A DNA stretch of 64,000 nt, from NCBI GenBank assembly GCA_007922195.1, contig ML681997.1, positions 12,102,142 through 12,166,141 on the forward strand, given 5' to 3'. Positions within the stretch are counted from its first letter, which is position 1; every line of letters begins with the position of its first letter. The notes under the pieces are model-generated. The model searched no databases, had not been told where the DNA came from, and was given only the letters and a program-made list of their open reading frames with translations. Positions 32,001 through 42,978 of this stretch are shown in pieces. The translations under genes were made by a program, and so were the position numbers. The DNA is from Podocnemis expansa (Eukaryota; Chordata; Testudines; Podocnemididae).

Positions 32001-33433
32001 TGTCTTTATTCGTGAACAGAAACCCTCATTCCTTGCTGTTTGTTTCATCTTGTACATTTCCTGCAATCTCTCAATTCACACCTGGAGCAGCATGCACATA
32101 GGCAGATGGTACCCCACAGGCCAGGCAGGGAGACAGAGCATCTCCGAGGTGCATCACCTCCTGATGATCTGCCTGAACTTCAAGCCCAGGAGAGCATAAT
32201 TTTCAGTACAGATACATAACTCCTTACATATTTTTCACACACCCTTTTTGCAGTGAGTGTGATGACCAATGGGCTACTGGCTCTTGGTAGAAAGCTCACA
32301 GGCCCTCCTTTGGTGAATTGTTATCAGATATCTGACCCAATGGATCCCTATAGAGCCCTATGCACCCCTGTGTCTTCTGCAAGCTGGTTGCATGGGGGTC
32401 CCTTGGTTGCAGTGCCTCCTGTTCTTCTAGCTCTCAGCAGCTTGGCCCACCATTCAGCAAGTTTTAGAAGGACCCTATAGAGAAATTGAGTAGATGGAAC
32501 TAGCTATTTACAAATGAGTGAATTTCTAATGAGGCAAACTTGCTGAAAGGGTTACCATGGAAGGGACTGGGAAATTCAGACCAAATAGAAATTCAGATTA
32601 AATAGTGAAAGGGAATAGGGAAGACAGCAAAGGGAAAAAAAATTCTCTGCTGTATTAATCAAAGGAAATAAAGCATTGAAATGCCCCCTGAAATGGATGG
32701 AAAATCAGTCCAGGAACAGCAATATTCATGCATTCGCTCCCCTGGAGAGTAAGAAATCTCCAAATCTAATTTCTTTTTTGGAAACCTGGCTCCCAAAGGT
32801 GCTGGCCTGAGGTGCAAAGAATGACCTGCTGTACGTGGAGTGGTCTTTCAGGATCCCTACCAGGGCAATCAGTCCCGATAACAAGTAAAACAAAACTGCT
32901 TTGCTAAGTTTCAGCTGCGCCTGTGAAGGGACAGATCACTTGCGGCTGCGATGAGAGCAATCGGAGGCTCTTATGAAGAAGCAACATGTTTATTTACTTT
33001 CAGATCTATCCTTCTGCATGAGGGAAAAGGTGAGAATGTCCCACTATGTGGGACAAAGCCCTCAGGACTGTGGGCTGTATTTCCCTTTGTTGTCAATGAA
33101 TGCTTCTCCTTTTCCTCATTCTCCCTTACTTTGGTTCCTCAATAGCACCTCTTTTTTCCCCCTTTCCCCATTTCCTGCCAGATTTCTTAGGAAATCATCA
33201 ACTTCAGCATTCCCTATTTGGGCAGCTTCTTCATCACAAGGTCATTTGCGATATTTCCCGTGGCAGAAGCTGCGGGTTCTGATTTATGTTCCCTGCTGTG
33301 GGTAGCTGTTCTTAATCTATGCTCCGAGATGTTGTAAATAAGCTCAGAGGTGCCTGGCTTTACAGATGCCAAGTAAGCAATCAAATAGAGACTCCAACCA
33401 AAATCCACCCTTCCCCTTCTGTCTGAAATCTTG
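29090..33433. other. long unassigned stretch
   Basis: No gene is recognised. Items seen are an old palindromic repeat at about 29855-29945 (attcagcaaagtattaaac type), a tRNA-headed SINE-like piece at about 30165-30235 with B box ggttcaatgcc, and a poly(A) run at 31077-31094. The open frames at 29154-29687, 31179-31764 and 32951-33408 overlap on both strands and lack known domains. The stretch could hide diverged old repeats or conserved non-coding DNA. Confidence 0.4.
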
Positions 33434-33628
33434 TGCCAAAGGGGCAGCCATGTTAGTCTAGATCAGTAAAACAAGCAATAAGTCCTGTGGTACTTAAAGA
33501 ATAACAGATTTATTTATTGCATGAGCTTGTGTGAGAGAAAATCCCACTTCATCAGCTGCTTTAAAGATGGGGGAACTTACAGAAAGGGAGGAAAATAAAT
33601 GCAGGGAAGTGTAAGTCACATTGAGCGC
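33434..33628 (-). mobile_element. inverted PLE terminal repeat attached to a plus-strand PLE fragment
   Basis: Reverse-sense terminal repeat plus some 3' untranslated sequence (gccaaaggggcagccatg ... ggaaaataaatgcagggaag). The forward-sense PLE continues directly at 33629, so this is the inverted 5' tail of that copy. Confidence 0.7.
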
Positions 33629-34250
33629 TTCAGTCTTCCTAATCACTGTGGCTATGTCTACATTAGGAAAAGTTAGTTCAAATTTGTTAATTCAAACTAA
33701 TAAATTCAAAGTTAGTTTGAAATAACCTTGAACTTATTACTTCAAATTAACAACGTGGACTAGTTTGAATTAATGTTAGTTCAAACTAGTCCACTTTGTT
33801 AGTTCAAACTAACTTCCCTTAGTTTGAACTAACCGGAAGTAGTTACTAGTTTGAATTAAGCATTCCTTAGTTCAGACTAAGGAAAGCCTGATGTAGGCAG
33901 GTAAAAATTTAGTTCAAATTAAGCCTCTTTAATTTGAACTAAAATGCCAGCCTCTGTTGATTGTTTGTTAACAACTGTGCTCAAGCAAGTCAGTAGGACA
34001 TCAGGACTTCAAAAAGAAACAGCTGAATTGGAACTGATATGGAAATTCAATTGTGTGAAAGCAGGATTAAATTGTGACTATGGATTCTTTTCTCATTACA
34101 AGAGGTGATTTGACCTCACCTTCCTCTAGGTGCTGTTTCCCAGTGTTTAAATTTTAACAACTGCTTTGATTTACTGTTTCAGTATGACCTGATCCCATGA
34201 CTTACACTTCCCTACACTCTTTCCCATTATTTTTCTCTTATGTCTGTGGC
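33629..34250 (+). mobile_element. PLE 3' region, interrupted by a MITE
   Basis: Forward-sense PLE 3' sequence: gcgcttcagtcttcctaatc, then after the MITE at 33650-33950 ttgtttgttaacaactgtgc, ggacatcaggacttcaaa and cagtatgacctgatcccatg. The same order of words is seen at 44375-44660 and 61880-62170. The final terminal repeat is missing. Confidence 0.7.
33650..33950. mobile_element. palindrome-rich MITE, TTAGTTCGAACTAA type, 3' truncated
   Basis: The left end is GGCTATGTCTACATT. The interior is a run of TTAGTTCAAACTAA-like words. Towards the right is the same hairpin as at 4485-4869 (aagcctctttaatttg), after which the expected AGACATAGCC end is missing. It sits inside PLE sequence, between ctaatcact and cctctgttgattg. 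Confidence 0.7.
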
Positions 34251-36481
34251 CAGGATGTGGATAAGATGGAAAGGAAAACTAACCAAACCAATTTGTTTGT
34301 AGGTGAGCTGTAGTTGCTTATGTGCTGGATCTAGGAGTGTGTACAAAGTTGCAAAAGAGTTTCTCATTAAACCTTATCTGTTTTTTAATCCTCCAATTTA
34401 AAAAAAAAAATCAGTTTTTGAAAAAAATAAAGTGCAATAGAACTTGCCCTGATAAGGTCTATAGCATCAACATCTGTGTTTTAGTTCTACCCCCAGATGA
34501 TTAGTTAATTTAACAGGTTACAAAACAGGTGAGAAGAGGAAATTGTAGCTCTTAGTGTGCTGGAGCTTGTAGCTAATGCCATGTATAGCTGTTCCAAGAG
34601 ATAAATGATTTTGCTATAGATCACAAAGCACTGTTGTCGTCATCCTTTGCAAACATCATTCCAGGGGGGCTATTTACGTGCAAGCAGCACATACTGGTAC
34701 TTTAAACTGGAAGCAGGCAGGTCAAGGCAAGACTAGGGAGGGTTGCTAACAATTCTGTGTCAATCGGGTCTAGACCTAGCCATGATTCAGACTGTAAACA
34801 AGATGAGCACTCAAACCTATGCTCAGTTCTATAATAATAATATTAATTATAAACCTTTAAAACCTTCTTCTTACAGGATTAGCAGAAAAAGAAAATTATC
34901 AATATGCCTGGAGAGTGAAAAATATTCTGTGCACCATTGAGAAATAAATATGTACTCAGAAGAATTTGTAATTTGTAGCTAACACTCCATGCAAGTGAAA
35001 TTATAGCCAAAGAAAATTATCAAAAGAGAACCAATAATAAAAAAATGAAAACAAAAACAAATCTGTTCTCTTGTGTAAAGTGCTATATCAGATAGGCCAT
35101 CTGCAGCATGCTCCAAAGTTCTCAGTGTCAGCATCATAATGAGGCATTTTGGCACCCGGGGTGTGTTCTTCTCAGAACGTGCCCCTTACAATGAGTGGTG
35201 CCTGGGATGAGCGGCGCTGAACACACCCTTTGATAGGGCGGCTCAATGGAGCTGCTCTGGGGCACCCAGGGCAAAGCCCCATTTGCCCCACTGTAGTTAT
35301 GGCCCTGCTCATTGCCACCTTAGGGACTGGGTCTGGCTTGCTCTGGAGATTCAGTTCATTAAGCCTGCTTCCCTGTTGTGTACAGTAACACAGTCTGAGG
35401 CCAAAAGCCATCCAGGCAAATGGGATATTGTAAATGAAGTTGAGAGTCTTGTCACTTAGCTACTGTTTTGTAAGTTAAACGAGCAACCAAGCATTTTTGA
35501 GTGCAGTTTAAGAAAGGGAAACTCCATTTATTTTGCTCTGTAGGATGTGCCAAAGAAACATCTCTATGTTCCTAACATGGACATTTTGTTAGAGACGCAT
35601 CAAGGTGTGGGAAGAAAAAAATGTGGAAAGCACCTCCATTGCTTTGCTAACTCTGATTACTTCAGAAATGTTACACAAAGGTGAATACTCCCCCCGCCCA
35701 ACATCTCTGTAAAAATTTAGTCCTTAGCAAGAGACTACATTGTTAGTTTAAGTCTTTGTTATGGCTCTTTTGTGCCTCCATTGCTACAGTAGTGACTGCC
35801 AACTGAATGTGGAATGATAGAACTTCCCTAATATTTTGGCACTCAATAAAGGCTTCTTGCGTTAGTAATTTGGCATGAATATTTTTTTTTCCTGTACAAG
35901 ATTGCTGCATAAAATCACCCATCTTTCAGGAGCTGTGCATTACACATGATATAAATGTTAGAGTCTTCCTGAGAAGTCTGAATATTTTTATATAAGTAAA
36001 CATAGGTGGGAGAATGACTTCTAAGGAGCATTGAAGAAAGGCTACCTCATCTGCTGTTTGTGAATGGTCTGTGAGGTGACTATAATATCCTTGACCTATT
36101 TGCTTAATAACTCATGGGACTCATTCTTCATCTGCAGCTTACTGGAGAGCAAATTGCAGCAAGCGTCTGATGTCCAAGGTTTCCTAGTTCTGTTTGCCAG
36201 GTGGGTGACCTGGTATGTTTCTATTCCCTGCTTGGATGAGTGTATTTCTTAGTCTTGAATTTCTAACAGAAGTAATCCCAATATGGACTTGAATTTTGAT
36301 GCTTTCCTGGAGTAGCCAGCATTGTTTGTTGAAAATCTCCTGGGTTGGGCCAATACTGGTAAAATAGCCACAGAAAGCAGAAATAAAAACATCTGAAGCA
36401 ATTCATTTAAAAATTAAAATGGATGACCACTGACCACTTTATTTTCCTGTAATCAGCCCAAGTTCTTAGTATAAACTAGCT
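34251..36481. other. unassigned DNA
   Basis: A repeat-like GC-richer block at about 35143-35300 (ggcacccggggtgtg ... ggggcacccagggc ... gttatggccctgctc) resembles a common MITE type but has no clear ends. Elsewhere I see only AT-rich sequence. Confidence 0.4.
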
Positions 36482-37111
36482 TAGTGGTTCCAAACCTGTA
36501 GCTCAAGGGCCCAGAGAGGCCGATGGCCCAACTCCTACCGGCTGGGGAAGGCAGTTACTGCCTAAGGACTCAAGTGGAGTGCATTTCTGCATGGTTAAAA
36601 GCCTGGTGCAGGCTCCCTGCTGCAGCCAAGGGGTTGATGGATCAGTGCTCCTCTCCCCCTGGCTGTAGCAAGGAGCATGGCAAGGAACTTCAGCTGGGTC
36701 CTTGGGCACTGGGGTTCCTGCTGGGGCCAGACGCTGCAGAAATCAGTGCTCCTCTCCCCCACCTCCAGCAGAAAGCAAAGCAATCTGTCTGGGTCCCTAG
36801 GTGCTGGGGTCCCTGTTGGAACCAGAGGGAGGAGAGCACTAATCGCCCATCTCACTGGCTGCAGAGCGGAGCTCCTGCCTAGGGATTCACTGCCTAAGGA
36901 CCCAGGTGGAAAGCACGAGGCTACAGGACGCATGCAATTTCCCTGCTGCAGCCAGGGAGATGGGAGATGACTGAGGAGACAGCCTCCTTGCCAGACACCT
37001 TCTGCCTGGTTGCAAGGAGGGTTGGGGGCAGAGGGAGGCTGCTGGCAGAGATCTTCAAGGTTGTAAAAATGCTGCCTGTGGCCTTTGAGCCAAAAAGTTT
37101 GAGAAATGTTG
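36482..37111. mobile_element. hAT-type MITE, long
   Basis: The left end TAGTGGTTCCAAACCTG and the right end AGTTTGAGAAATGTTG are diverged hAT-type ends. The flanking 8-mers AACTAGCT and GAGTAGCT agree at six positions. The interior is GC-rich and repeats a ggtccctgggcactggggt-like phrase several times (about 36700, 36788). Its open frames on both strands are not genes. Confidence 0.65.
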
Positions 37112-37260
37112 GAGTAGCTGATTGCTAACCCATGTGCAGTCACACAAGGTCTAATGCCTTTTAGAAACTGCATTACTGAAAAGTAAGAGAGAAAATTAAA
37201 TGTATTAGGAGCTTGGAGTAGGTAGAAAAATGTAATCTTCGAGGGAGGTCACTCACATCC

Positions 37261-37594
37261 GTGTGTGAAAGCAGGGCTGAATCATGACTATGGATTCTTT
37301 TTGCATTATAACAGGTAATTTGACTTCACCCTCCCTCTGTATGCTGTTTCCTAAAGTTTGAATCCTTACAAATGCTCTGATTTGCTGTTGCAGTATGATC
37401 TGATCCCATGTCTTTCGCTCTCCTGCATTTATTTTTAGCCAATTCTGTAAATTCTCCCTCTTCAAAATGTCTGACGAAGTGGGATATTCTCCCATGAAAG
37501 CTCATGCAATAAATAGATCTGTTAGTCTTTAAGTGCCACAAGACTCCTTGCTTTTTTTGCTTTACTAGACTAACACGGTTGCCCCTTTGGAACC
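37261..37594 (+). mobile_element. PLE 3' end with terminal repeat
   Basis: Forward sense: gtgaaagcagggctgaatc, cagtatgatctgatcccatg, the hammerhead-like segment and the end actagactaacacggttgcc with ctttggaacctg. It is 5' truncated, with no coding part. Confidence 0.8.
37471..37507 (+). ncRNA. hammerhead-ribozyme-like motif
   Basis: CTGACGA, stem II GTGGGA with TCCCAT around loop TATT, GAAA and GCTCATGC in order. Core residues are kept. The base after stem III is A, where a cleavable hammerhead needs U followed by A, C or U. Confidence 0.5.
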
Positions 37595-40153
37595 TGTTAC
37601 TTATGATGTCTTAGCCAACATCACAACAATTCCAACACTGCCGTCAACTGAGTCTCTCCTGATTTACACTAGTGTTCTTCATCTACATGAAGGCAAATTT
37701 TCTTGCAAACTTGCTTCATCTGAAACAATTGCTAGGCCAAAGCCTAGTCTGCAATGAAGTGTTTGTAGGGTACAGCCAGCCTATCAAATTCTAGAAGAGA
37801 AAATATGCTGTTCTGGTTAGGTTTTCCTATGATGCTAATGCTGGATAAAAACAGAAGAGGGCAATCCCAAGGAAAGGCTACTGTTTCCTTTGACAGTATT
37901 GCATAATATTGTAGCTAAGAGTTTTTATTACCACTGCATACAATCTAGCCCCTCTCTTGGTCCATCTTTTGCCCTGCCCCTGGCATCCTATCTTTGAGAG
38001 TCACACCGAGGTAACTTTGCATCTAGTATATTTTTTGTGCTCTGAGCTGAGCTGAGTCAGCTGACCTTTTATAGGTACAAAATCCTTGGAGGAATCAATA
38101 ATCAAAAGTAAGCTGTAGAAAAACATTCCAACGATCCAGCCTCTCAGTGACTGCAAACATATAGATTCATACGCTGCTTTGTTTGGAAATGGGATACTAG
38201 AAAGCGCTAGGTTTTTTGGATAGGTCACTGATAAGGAAGCAAAGGAAAGTCACTGAATTGTTGTTGAAGTTGTGTTCAAATATATCATTACCCTGAGGTG
38301 ATGGAAGGAGACTGAAGAATAAGGTGCAGAGGTTTGTTAAGCCAGAAAGAAAATGAACCTTTCACCACTCCAAATCTATGCTCATCATGCACAGAGAGAA
38401 TGGGAGACAAGGAGACATTAAACCCCCAAAGATCTCATTTCTGGATAACAATAAAACTATTGACAAGGTTTCAAAATCTCCCAGTGAAAAGTGGTCAATT
38501 AAAAGTTAGCACACCAGCAAGCTGGGAAACCTAAAGGGCTCTGACTGCCATTTGTTCAGTCAGAAGCTAGTGTCCCTGCATGCCTTTATGTATTCATCTA
38601 CTGAAGATGAGATGCCAGTCGGCATCTGTGTTCTACCTTGAGACTGACAGAAGTGAGCCACACATATTTTTATAAAGAGCCGGCTAAGTACTTGAAGCAG
38701 GAAAGAAAATCTTCAATTAGAGATGTTCAGAATTCAGCCAGCAGCTTTTGCTAATGGATGCACTATTGACCTTTCTCAAGTCCAGGCTCCATAGTTAAAA
38801 CGGCAGGCAATTACGCCAATAATCATTTCATAAATGTATGTGTCTAGGTAATGATTCTCTGTATTACACCCTTCGGCTTGTGTTAAACCATTATGGCTGG
38901 GTAATGCAATTCCTTGTATTAAGCCTTTTGATCTACCAATGCCAGGTACCGGGAAATGCTCCTAATAACAGGAAAAGATGCATTCCCCATCAGAGGCATG
39001 AAGAGCCAAGTATTGTTCCTCTTACTCACATAAGTAGTCTTCAACCTAATCATGTGCATAAATGGATGCACCTTTCTTGTAATCAGTGGCACTCATGTCT
39101 GTGGTGAATACGGCCTGAGGGCAGTCTTCACAGGTGAGCAGTCTATAGCCATAGGATGATATGTGTGTGTTATACAATGTTCAGGGCTGAAAGGGGAGAG
39201 GATATAGTATGAAAATAGCTCCATTCACATATTTCCCCCAAAGCTCCATTTTTTCATTCTTTTACCTTTTCAAAGGAGAAAAATTAAAAAGCTGCAACAA
39301 AACCCAGGAGAGCAGTAGCACTTGGGCTAACTAGGTAGCCTACCTTTGTGTTTATAGGGGGTGTGTTCTGGAAAAAGTATTATGAGTCCCTGAAGAAAAT
39401 TGCTTTTCTTGTTGTCTTGGTGCTTTCATTTTACTGCAGCCCTGCTGTTCTTGATTTTCAGTTCTGCAGGGTAAGCGTTGAAGGACATAGGACTTGAATG
39501 CACAAATCATATTATTTGTTAATGTGACAGATTTGAAAGTGTGTAATTTTCAGCTGTCTGCAAAGAGGACAAACTCAAATCCTGTTATTTGGTAATGAGG
39601 TCTGTGGGCATAACTTCCACAGACTGTTTTAAACATTTACTCCTTTTTAAAGTGATTCCTGCCTGTCACATTTAATTCTCCCCTGAGAGCCAAACTTGGG
39701 CCCTTTTACAAGATAACACTTTCAAGTAGTGATTTAGAACCTTCCTCCCTCTGTCAGGTTACAAATGTATGCAAAAATCTGGAATCATTAAAATTATCTA
39801 AATGAGTTCTATAGACTGGTAAAAGAAAAAAAATTGCTTTTGTTTACTGTGTAAGCGGCTTAACCTGACTCTAACCTTTATCATCTCCAACAGGAAAGCA
39901 TTACAAGTTTCAGCGTTGTCTGCAAGGGAATGCATCAGTCACTGGATGAGCCTACACTTGTCACAAACTTTCAGTGAACCATTAAGTGGCTAGCCTTAAT
40001 ACACCACATCTCAACCATTATGCAACTATCATACACAAATAAACAGATGACCAGTTTTTTCCTGAAGGCACTGCATGTGCATGCTGATCAGATGGAGAAC
40101 AGGCTAGAGGCTTTACTATATTATTAGACTATTGCAGGCTTTTTTATTCAATT
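37595..40153. other. long unassigned stretch
   Basis: I recognise no gene, RNA or repeat. The open frames at 38001-38228 and 38838-39107 have no domain. Confidence 0.4.
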
Positions 40154-40287
40154 TTAAAATGGATAGCCATGTTAGTCTAGTCCAGTGAAAAAACAACAAG
40201 GAGTTGTGTGGCACTTGAAGACTAACAGATTTGTTTTTTGCATGAGCTTTCGTGGGAGAAGATCCCACTTCCTCAGATGCTTCGAAG
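40154..40287 (-). mobile_element. PLE 3' terminal repeat
   Basis: Reverse-sense copy (aaaatggatagccatgttag ... cctcagatgcttcgaag). On the minus strand 40276-40240 reads CTGAGGA, stem II GTGGGATC/TCTCCCAC, GAAA, GCTCATGC: an intact-looking hammerhead core, again without U after stem III. Confidence 0.75.
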
Positions 40288-40397
40288 CCCCACCCAGGGA
40301 TCCAGCTGCAGGCGGAGAGCAGAGGAGCCCCAGCCCAGACTTTGGTGCCCCCTAACTTTTGGTGCCTAGGCGATCACCGAGGTTGCCTCTATGGAAG
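40288..40397. other. GC-richer linker, repeat-like
   Basis: The words ctttggtgccccctaac and ggcgatcaccgaggttgcc look like an old MITE fragment. Borders are unclear. Confidence 0.3.
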
Positions 40398-40655
40398 AAA
40401 AAAGCTCAAAGCGAAATAGCAGTTTCAGGCAACAGTTATTTTGAAACAAGTCACTGTTGTTTCGAAACAACATGTTCAGACGGCATTGTTTCGAAACAAT
40501 CATTTTGAAACAACATTGTTTCGTCCCCACATAGGGTTTAAGTTGTTGCGAAACAACGCCGTTGTTTCGAAACAACAGGTGCCGTTGTTTCGAAACAACC
40601 GTGCGTCGTGTGAACAGGGTATTTCTTATTTCAAAACAACCTCTGATTTCACTCT
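40398..40655. mobile_element. palindrome-rich MITE, TTGTTTCGAAACAA type, without clear ends
   Basis: Perfect and near-perfect copies of TTGTTTCGAAACAA recur. The start aaaagctcaaagcgaaatag matches, in reverse, the inner part of the element at 21587-22115 (ctatttcgctttgagc), so it is related. The GGCTATGTCTACAC termini are not visible. Confidence 0.65.
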
Positions 40656-40867
40656 CTGTGTGAGTGTAATGTGCGCTTGGGAAAGAATCAGTTGACATCT
40701 GGCAATGATGCCAACCCAAATGCTATGCTCATGCTTTAAGGGTCACAAACACTGTCATTCCCCTATCATCAGCTTCTTATTTCAGTGCCCACCAAAGCAT
40801 TTACTTTCATAGGAATTAGTATAGCTCCAAGGTTCAAGTAGATTAAACTAAAACATGGCTCATTGTT

Positions 40868-41258
40868 GAGCTTGCAGAAGAGAAGAATTGGGGAGGGGGG
40901 ATTTGATAGTAGCCTTTGACTGTCTGAAAGGGGGTTCCAGGGAGGACGGACCTAGGGCTGTTCTCAGTGGCAGCAAATGACAGAACTAGGAGCAATTGTC
41001 TCAAGTTACAGTGAGGGAGGTCTAGGTTGGATATTAGGAAAAGCTATTTCACTAGGCGGGAGATGAAGTACTGGAATGGGGTACCTAGAGAGGTGCTGGA
41101 ATCTCCATCCTGAGGGGTTTCAAAGGTGTGGCTTGACAAAGCCCTGGCTGAGATGATTCGGTTGAGGTTGATCCTGCTTTGAGCAGCAGGTTGGACTAGA
41201 TGACCACCTGAGGTCCCTTCCAACCTAATCTTCTGTGATTTTTGTGATTCATAGTGTA
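40868..41258 (+). mobile_element. CR1 3' fragment
   Basis: Forward-sense CR1 ORF2 end and 3' region: tggatattaggaaaagctat, ctggaatggggtacc, then ggttggactagatgacc and gtcccttccaacctaatct, ending gtgatttttgtgattcatag. Comparison with 55890-56100 shows the same order. There is no open frame. Confidence 0.85.
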
Positions 41259-42257
41259 GGTCTCATTAGTATAACTTGTTGCTGCTGGCACAAAGTAGTT
41301 TAAATAAAATGGCAGTGCAGTTTCTACGGAAGAAGGAATTGGTGATCTCTGTAGGATCCCTAATGGGTGGATATGATCACATCTCTAAAGGCATCATCAC
41401 AGATGGTACCCTTGATGGAGGTCACATGAGAGAGACTGAGCACTGACTGGACCTTCTCACCTGTGGAAGTGATCTCTCTTGGTTAGTTTAAAGCAGGATA
41501 GTATAAGGAAGCATGCAGTGCTTCCACTCATGCTGTATCTATTTGATGTTCAAGTGCTGTCTATTCAGACAGATTCCTTTCATCAGCACAAACAGATGTT
41601 GTTATTACATCACCCCTGGGTGCATTGATTAGTGGGCTAGAAAAAGTAGGAAAAGTCACTGGAATTACAATTCTGGAATGACCACAATAAGCAATAGAAG
41701 TACATTTTCTAATTACTAGAAGAGGGGACAGAGACAGGTATCTTTCTGTTACTGGTGTTGTGGATGGTGGAAAACTAGGGCTGGCTGGAGAGCCATGATT
41801 CTGCTCAGTGAAAAACTTTGAACTTTTGAAATGTGGAAGAAAAAGAGACACCCCAATAGCCTAGAACCTAAATCTCCTATGTCCCATGCATAGGCCCCGA
41901 CCACCAGGCCTCTCATAATCTTTTTAGTGGAGATGTTCCACTTTGACTAAATAATTACAAGCCCAGGGGAAGATTAACTCTGTAGCCTGGAGGTTAGGAC
42001 ATGTGAGAGACTTGGGTTCAAGACTGTGATCTAAATAAAGCAGACCATAGACTTGAACTTTGGTTCTCCCATCCAGCTCTGTTTATCTCTCCGTTCCCTT
42101 TTGTACCTGAGAAACATTTTGATGAAATGGCATTTTTGATGGAAAAAGGTTCTGTTAATTTTTTTTATCAGCTTTATTACCAATGCACTTCTTAAGGGAA
42201 AAAAAACCAACCCTCTGAAAACTGAGATGAATCACATGCCCCCAAGTGGTCCTGCTT
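41259..42257. other. mostly unassigned, with two SINE-like pieces
   Basis: Minus strand 41850-41925 (ggcctggtggtcggggcc ... ggttctaggc) and plus strand 41978-42020 (tagcctggaggttaggac ... gggttcaagactg) each show A- and B-box-like words. They may be old tRNA-headed SINEs. Nothing else is recognised. Confidence 0.35.
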
Positions 42258-42327
42258 TTTTTTGGCAGGGGATTGGACGAGATGACCTCATGAGTTCCCT
42301 TCCAACCCTATGATTCAATGATTCTAA
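42258..42327 (+). mobile_element. CR1 3' tail fragment
   Basis: ttggacgagatgacctcatg, then cccttccaaccctatgattc and attcta: the CR1 3' end, only about 70 bases long. Confidence 0.75.
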
Positions 42328-42689
42328 GTGCTGAGGCTTTAAGAAAAGTAGCAGATATTCCTGAAAGACTGGTGGTTAGATTGGGAGAATTGGCGTTCCC
42401 ACTTCCCTTTTCTTCTTGTGGTGGAAAGCAAAGAAAAACACCTGAACTTCCTGTCAGAGCTGTGTCCAGAGCCTTCCTATGCAGACTGGAGTTTGTGCCT
42501 CCTACATGGGAGGAGCTGCACCCTTTAGGTGCTATATGTGTGAGTGCCGAGAAAGGCTCATTCACCCAGCCTGCCCGATAACTGTGTTCTGTGTCCAATT
42601 ATTGTACTAATTATAATGCTGTGTGCTTGGATCAGATTTGGGATTACCTTGTGCAAGCACATAAGGATAAGCCCCGGTAAATTTGCCCC

Positions 42690-42830
42690 TGGTGTACACT
42701 CTGAATAGACAAGACAAGGAAAACAACTGGTGTGACTTGTCCAAGGGCAGTGAGTAGGCAGGGAATAGAACAGAGGTTTCCAGCGCATTACACCAGTGTG
42801 CCAACCACTAAGCCATGCCACTTCTCTGGT
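42690..42830 (-). mobile_element. MIR/CORE-SINE-like fragment
   Basis: On the minus strand: tggcatggcttagtggttgg (A-box region), a B-box-like tctgttctattccc and then cccttggacaagtcac, the tail word of MIR-type SINEs. Confidence 0.55.
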
Positions 42831-42854
42831 CTTTGTACAAAGACCAATAATGTA

Positions 42855-42978
42855 TTTTTCCAGCCTCTGTAGCATGGGGCTGACTCCCTTACTAGTGGGT
42901 TCTCTGTACTTGAAAGTCTTTAAGCCATGATTTGAGGGCTTTCATAACTCTGTCCTAGGTTAGAGGTTTATTGCAGGA
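42855..42978 (+). mobile_element. CR1 3' fragment, left piece of a split copy
   Basis: Forward-sense equivalent of the copy at 4048-4440: ctctgtagcatggggc, then taagccatgatttgaggg and gttagaggtttattgcagg. It stops at gagtggat, and its continuation (gaggttctgtagcctgcac) is found at 44782, after the PLE. Confidence 0.7.

Noticed and set aside
36523..37173. Overlapping frames of 97-192 residues on both strands
   Set aside because: They arise from the GC-rich interior of a hAT-type MITE with internal repetition.
40366..40719. 117-residue minus-strand frame and its 84-residue plus-strand partner
   Set aside because: Produced by TTGTTTCGAAACAA arrays; the predicted peptides are repeats of KQ/NN-like words without relation to any protein.
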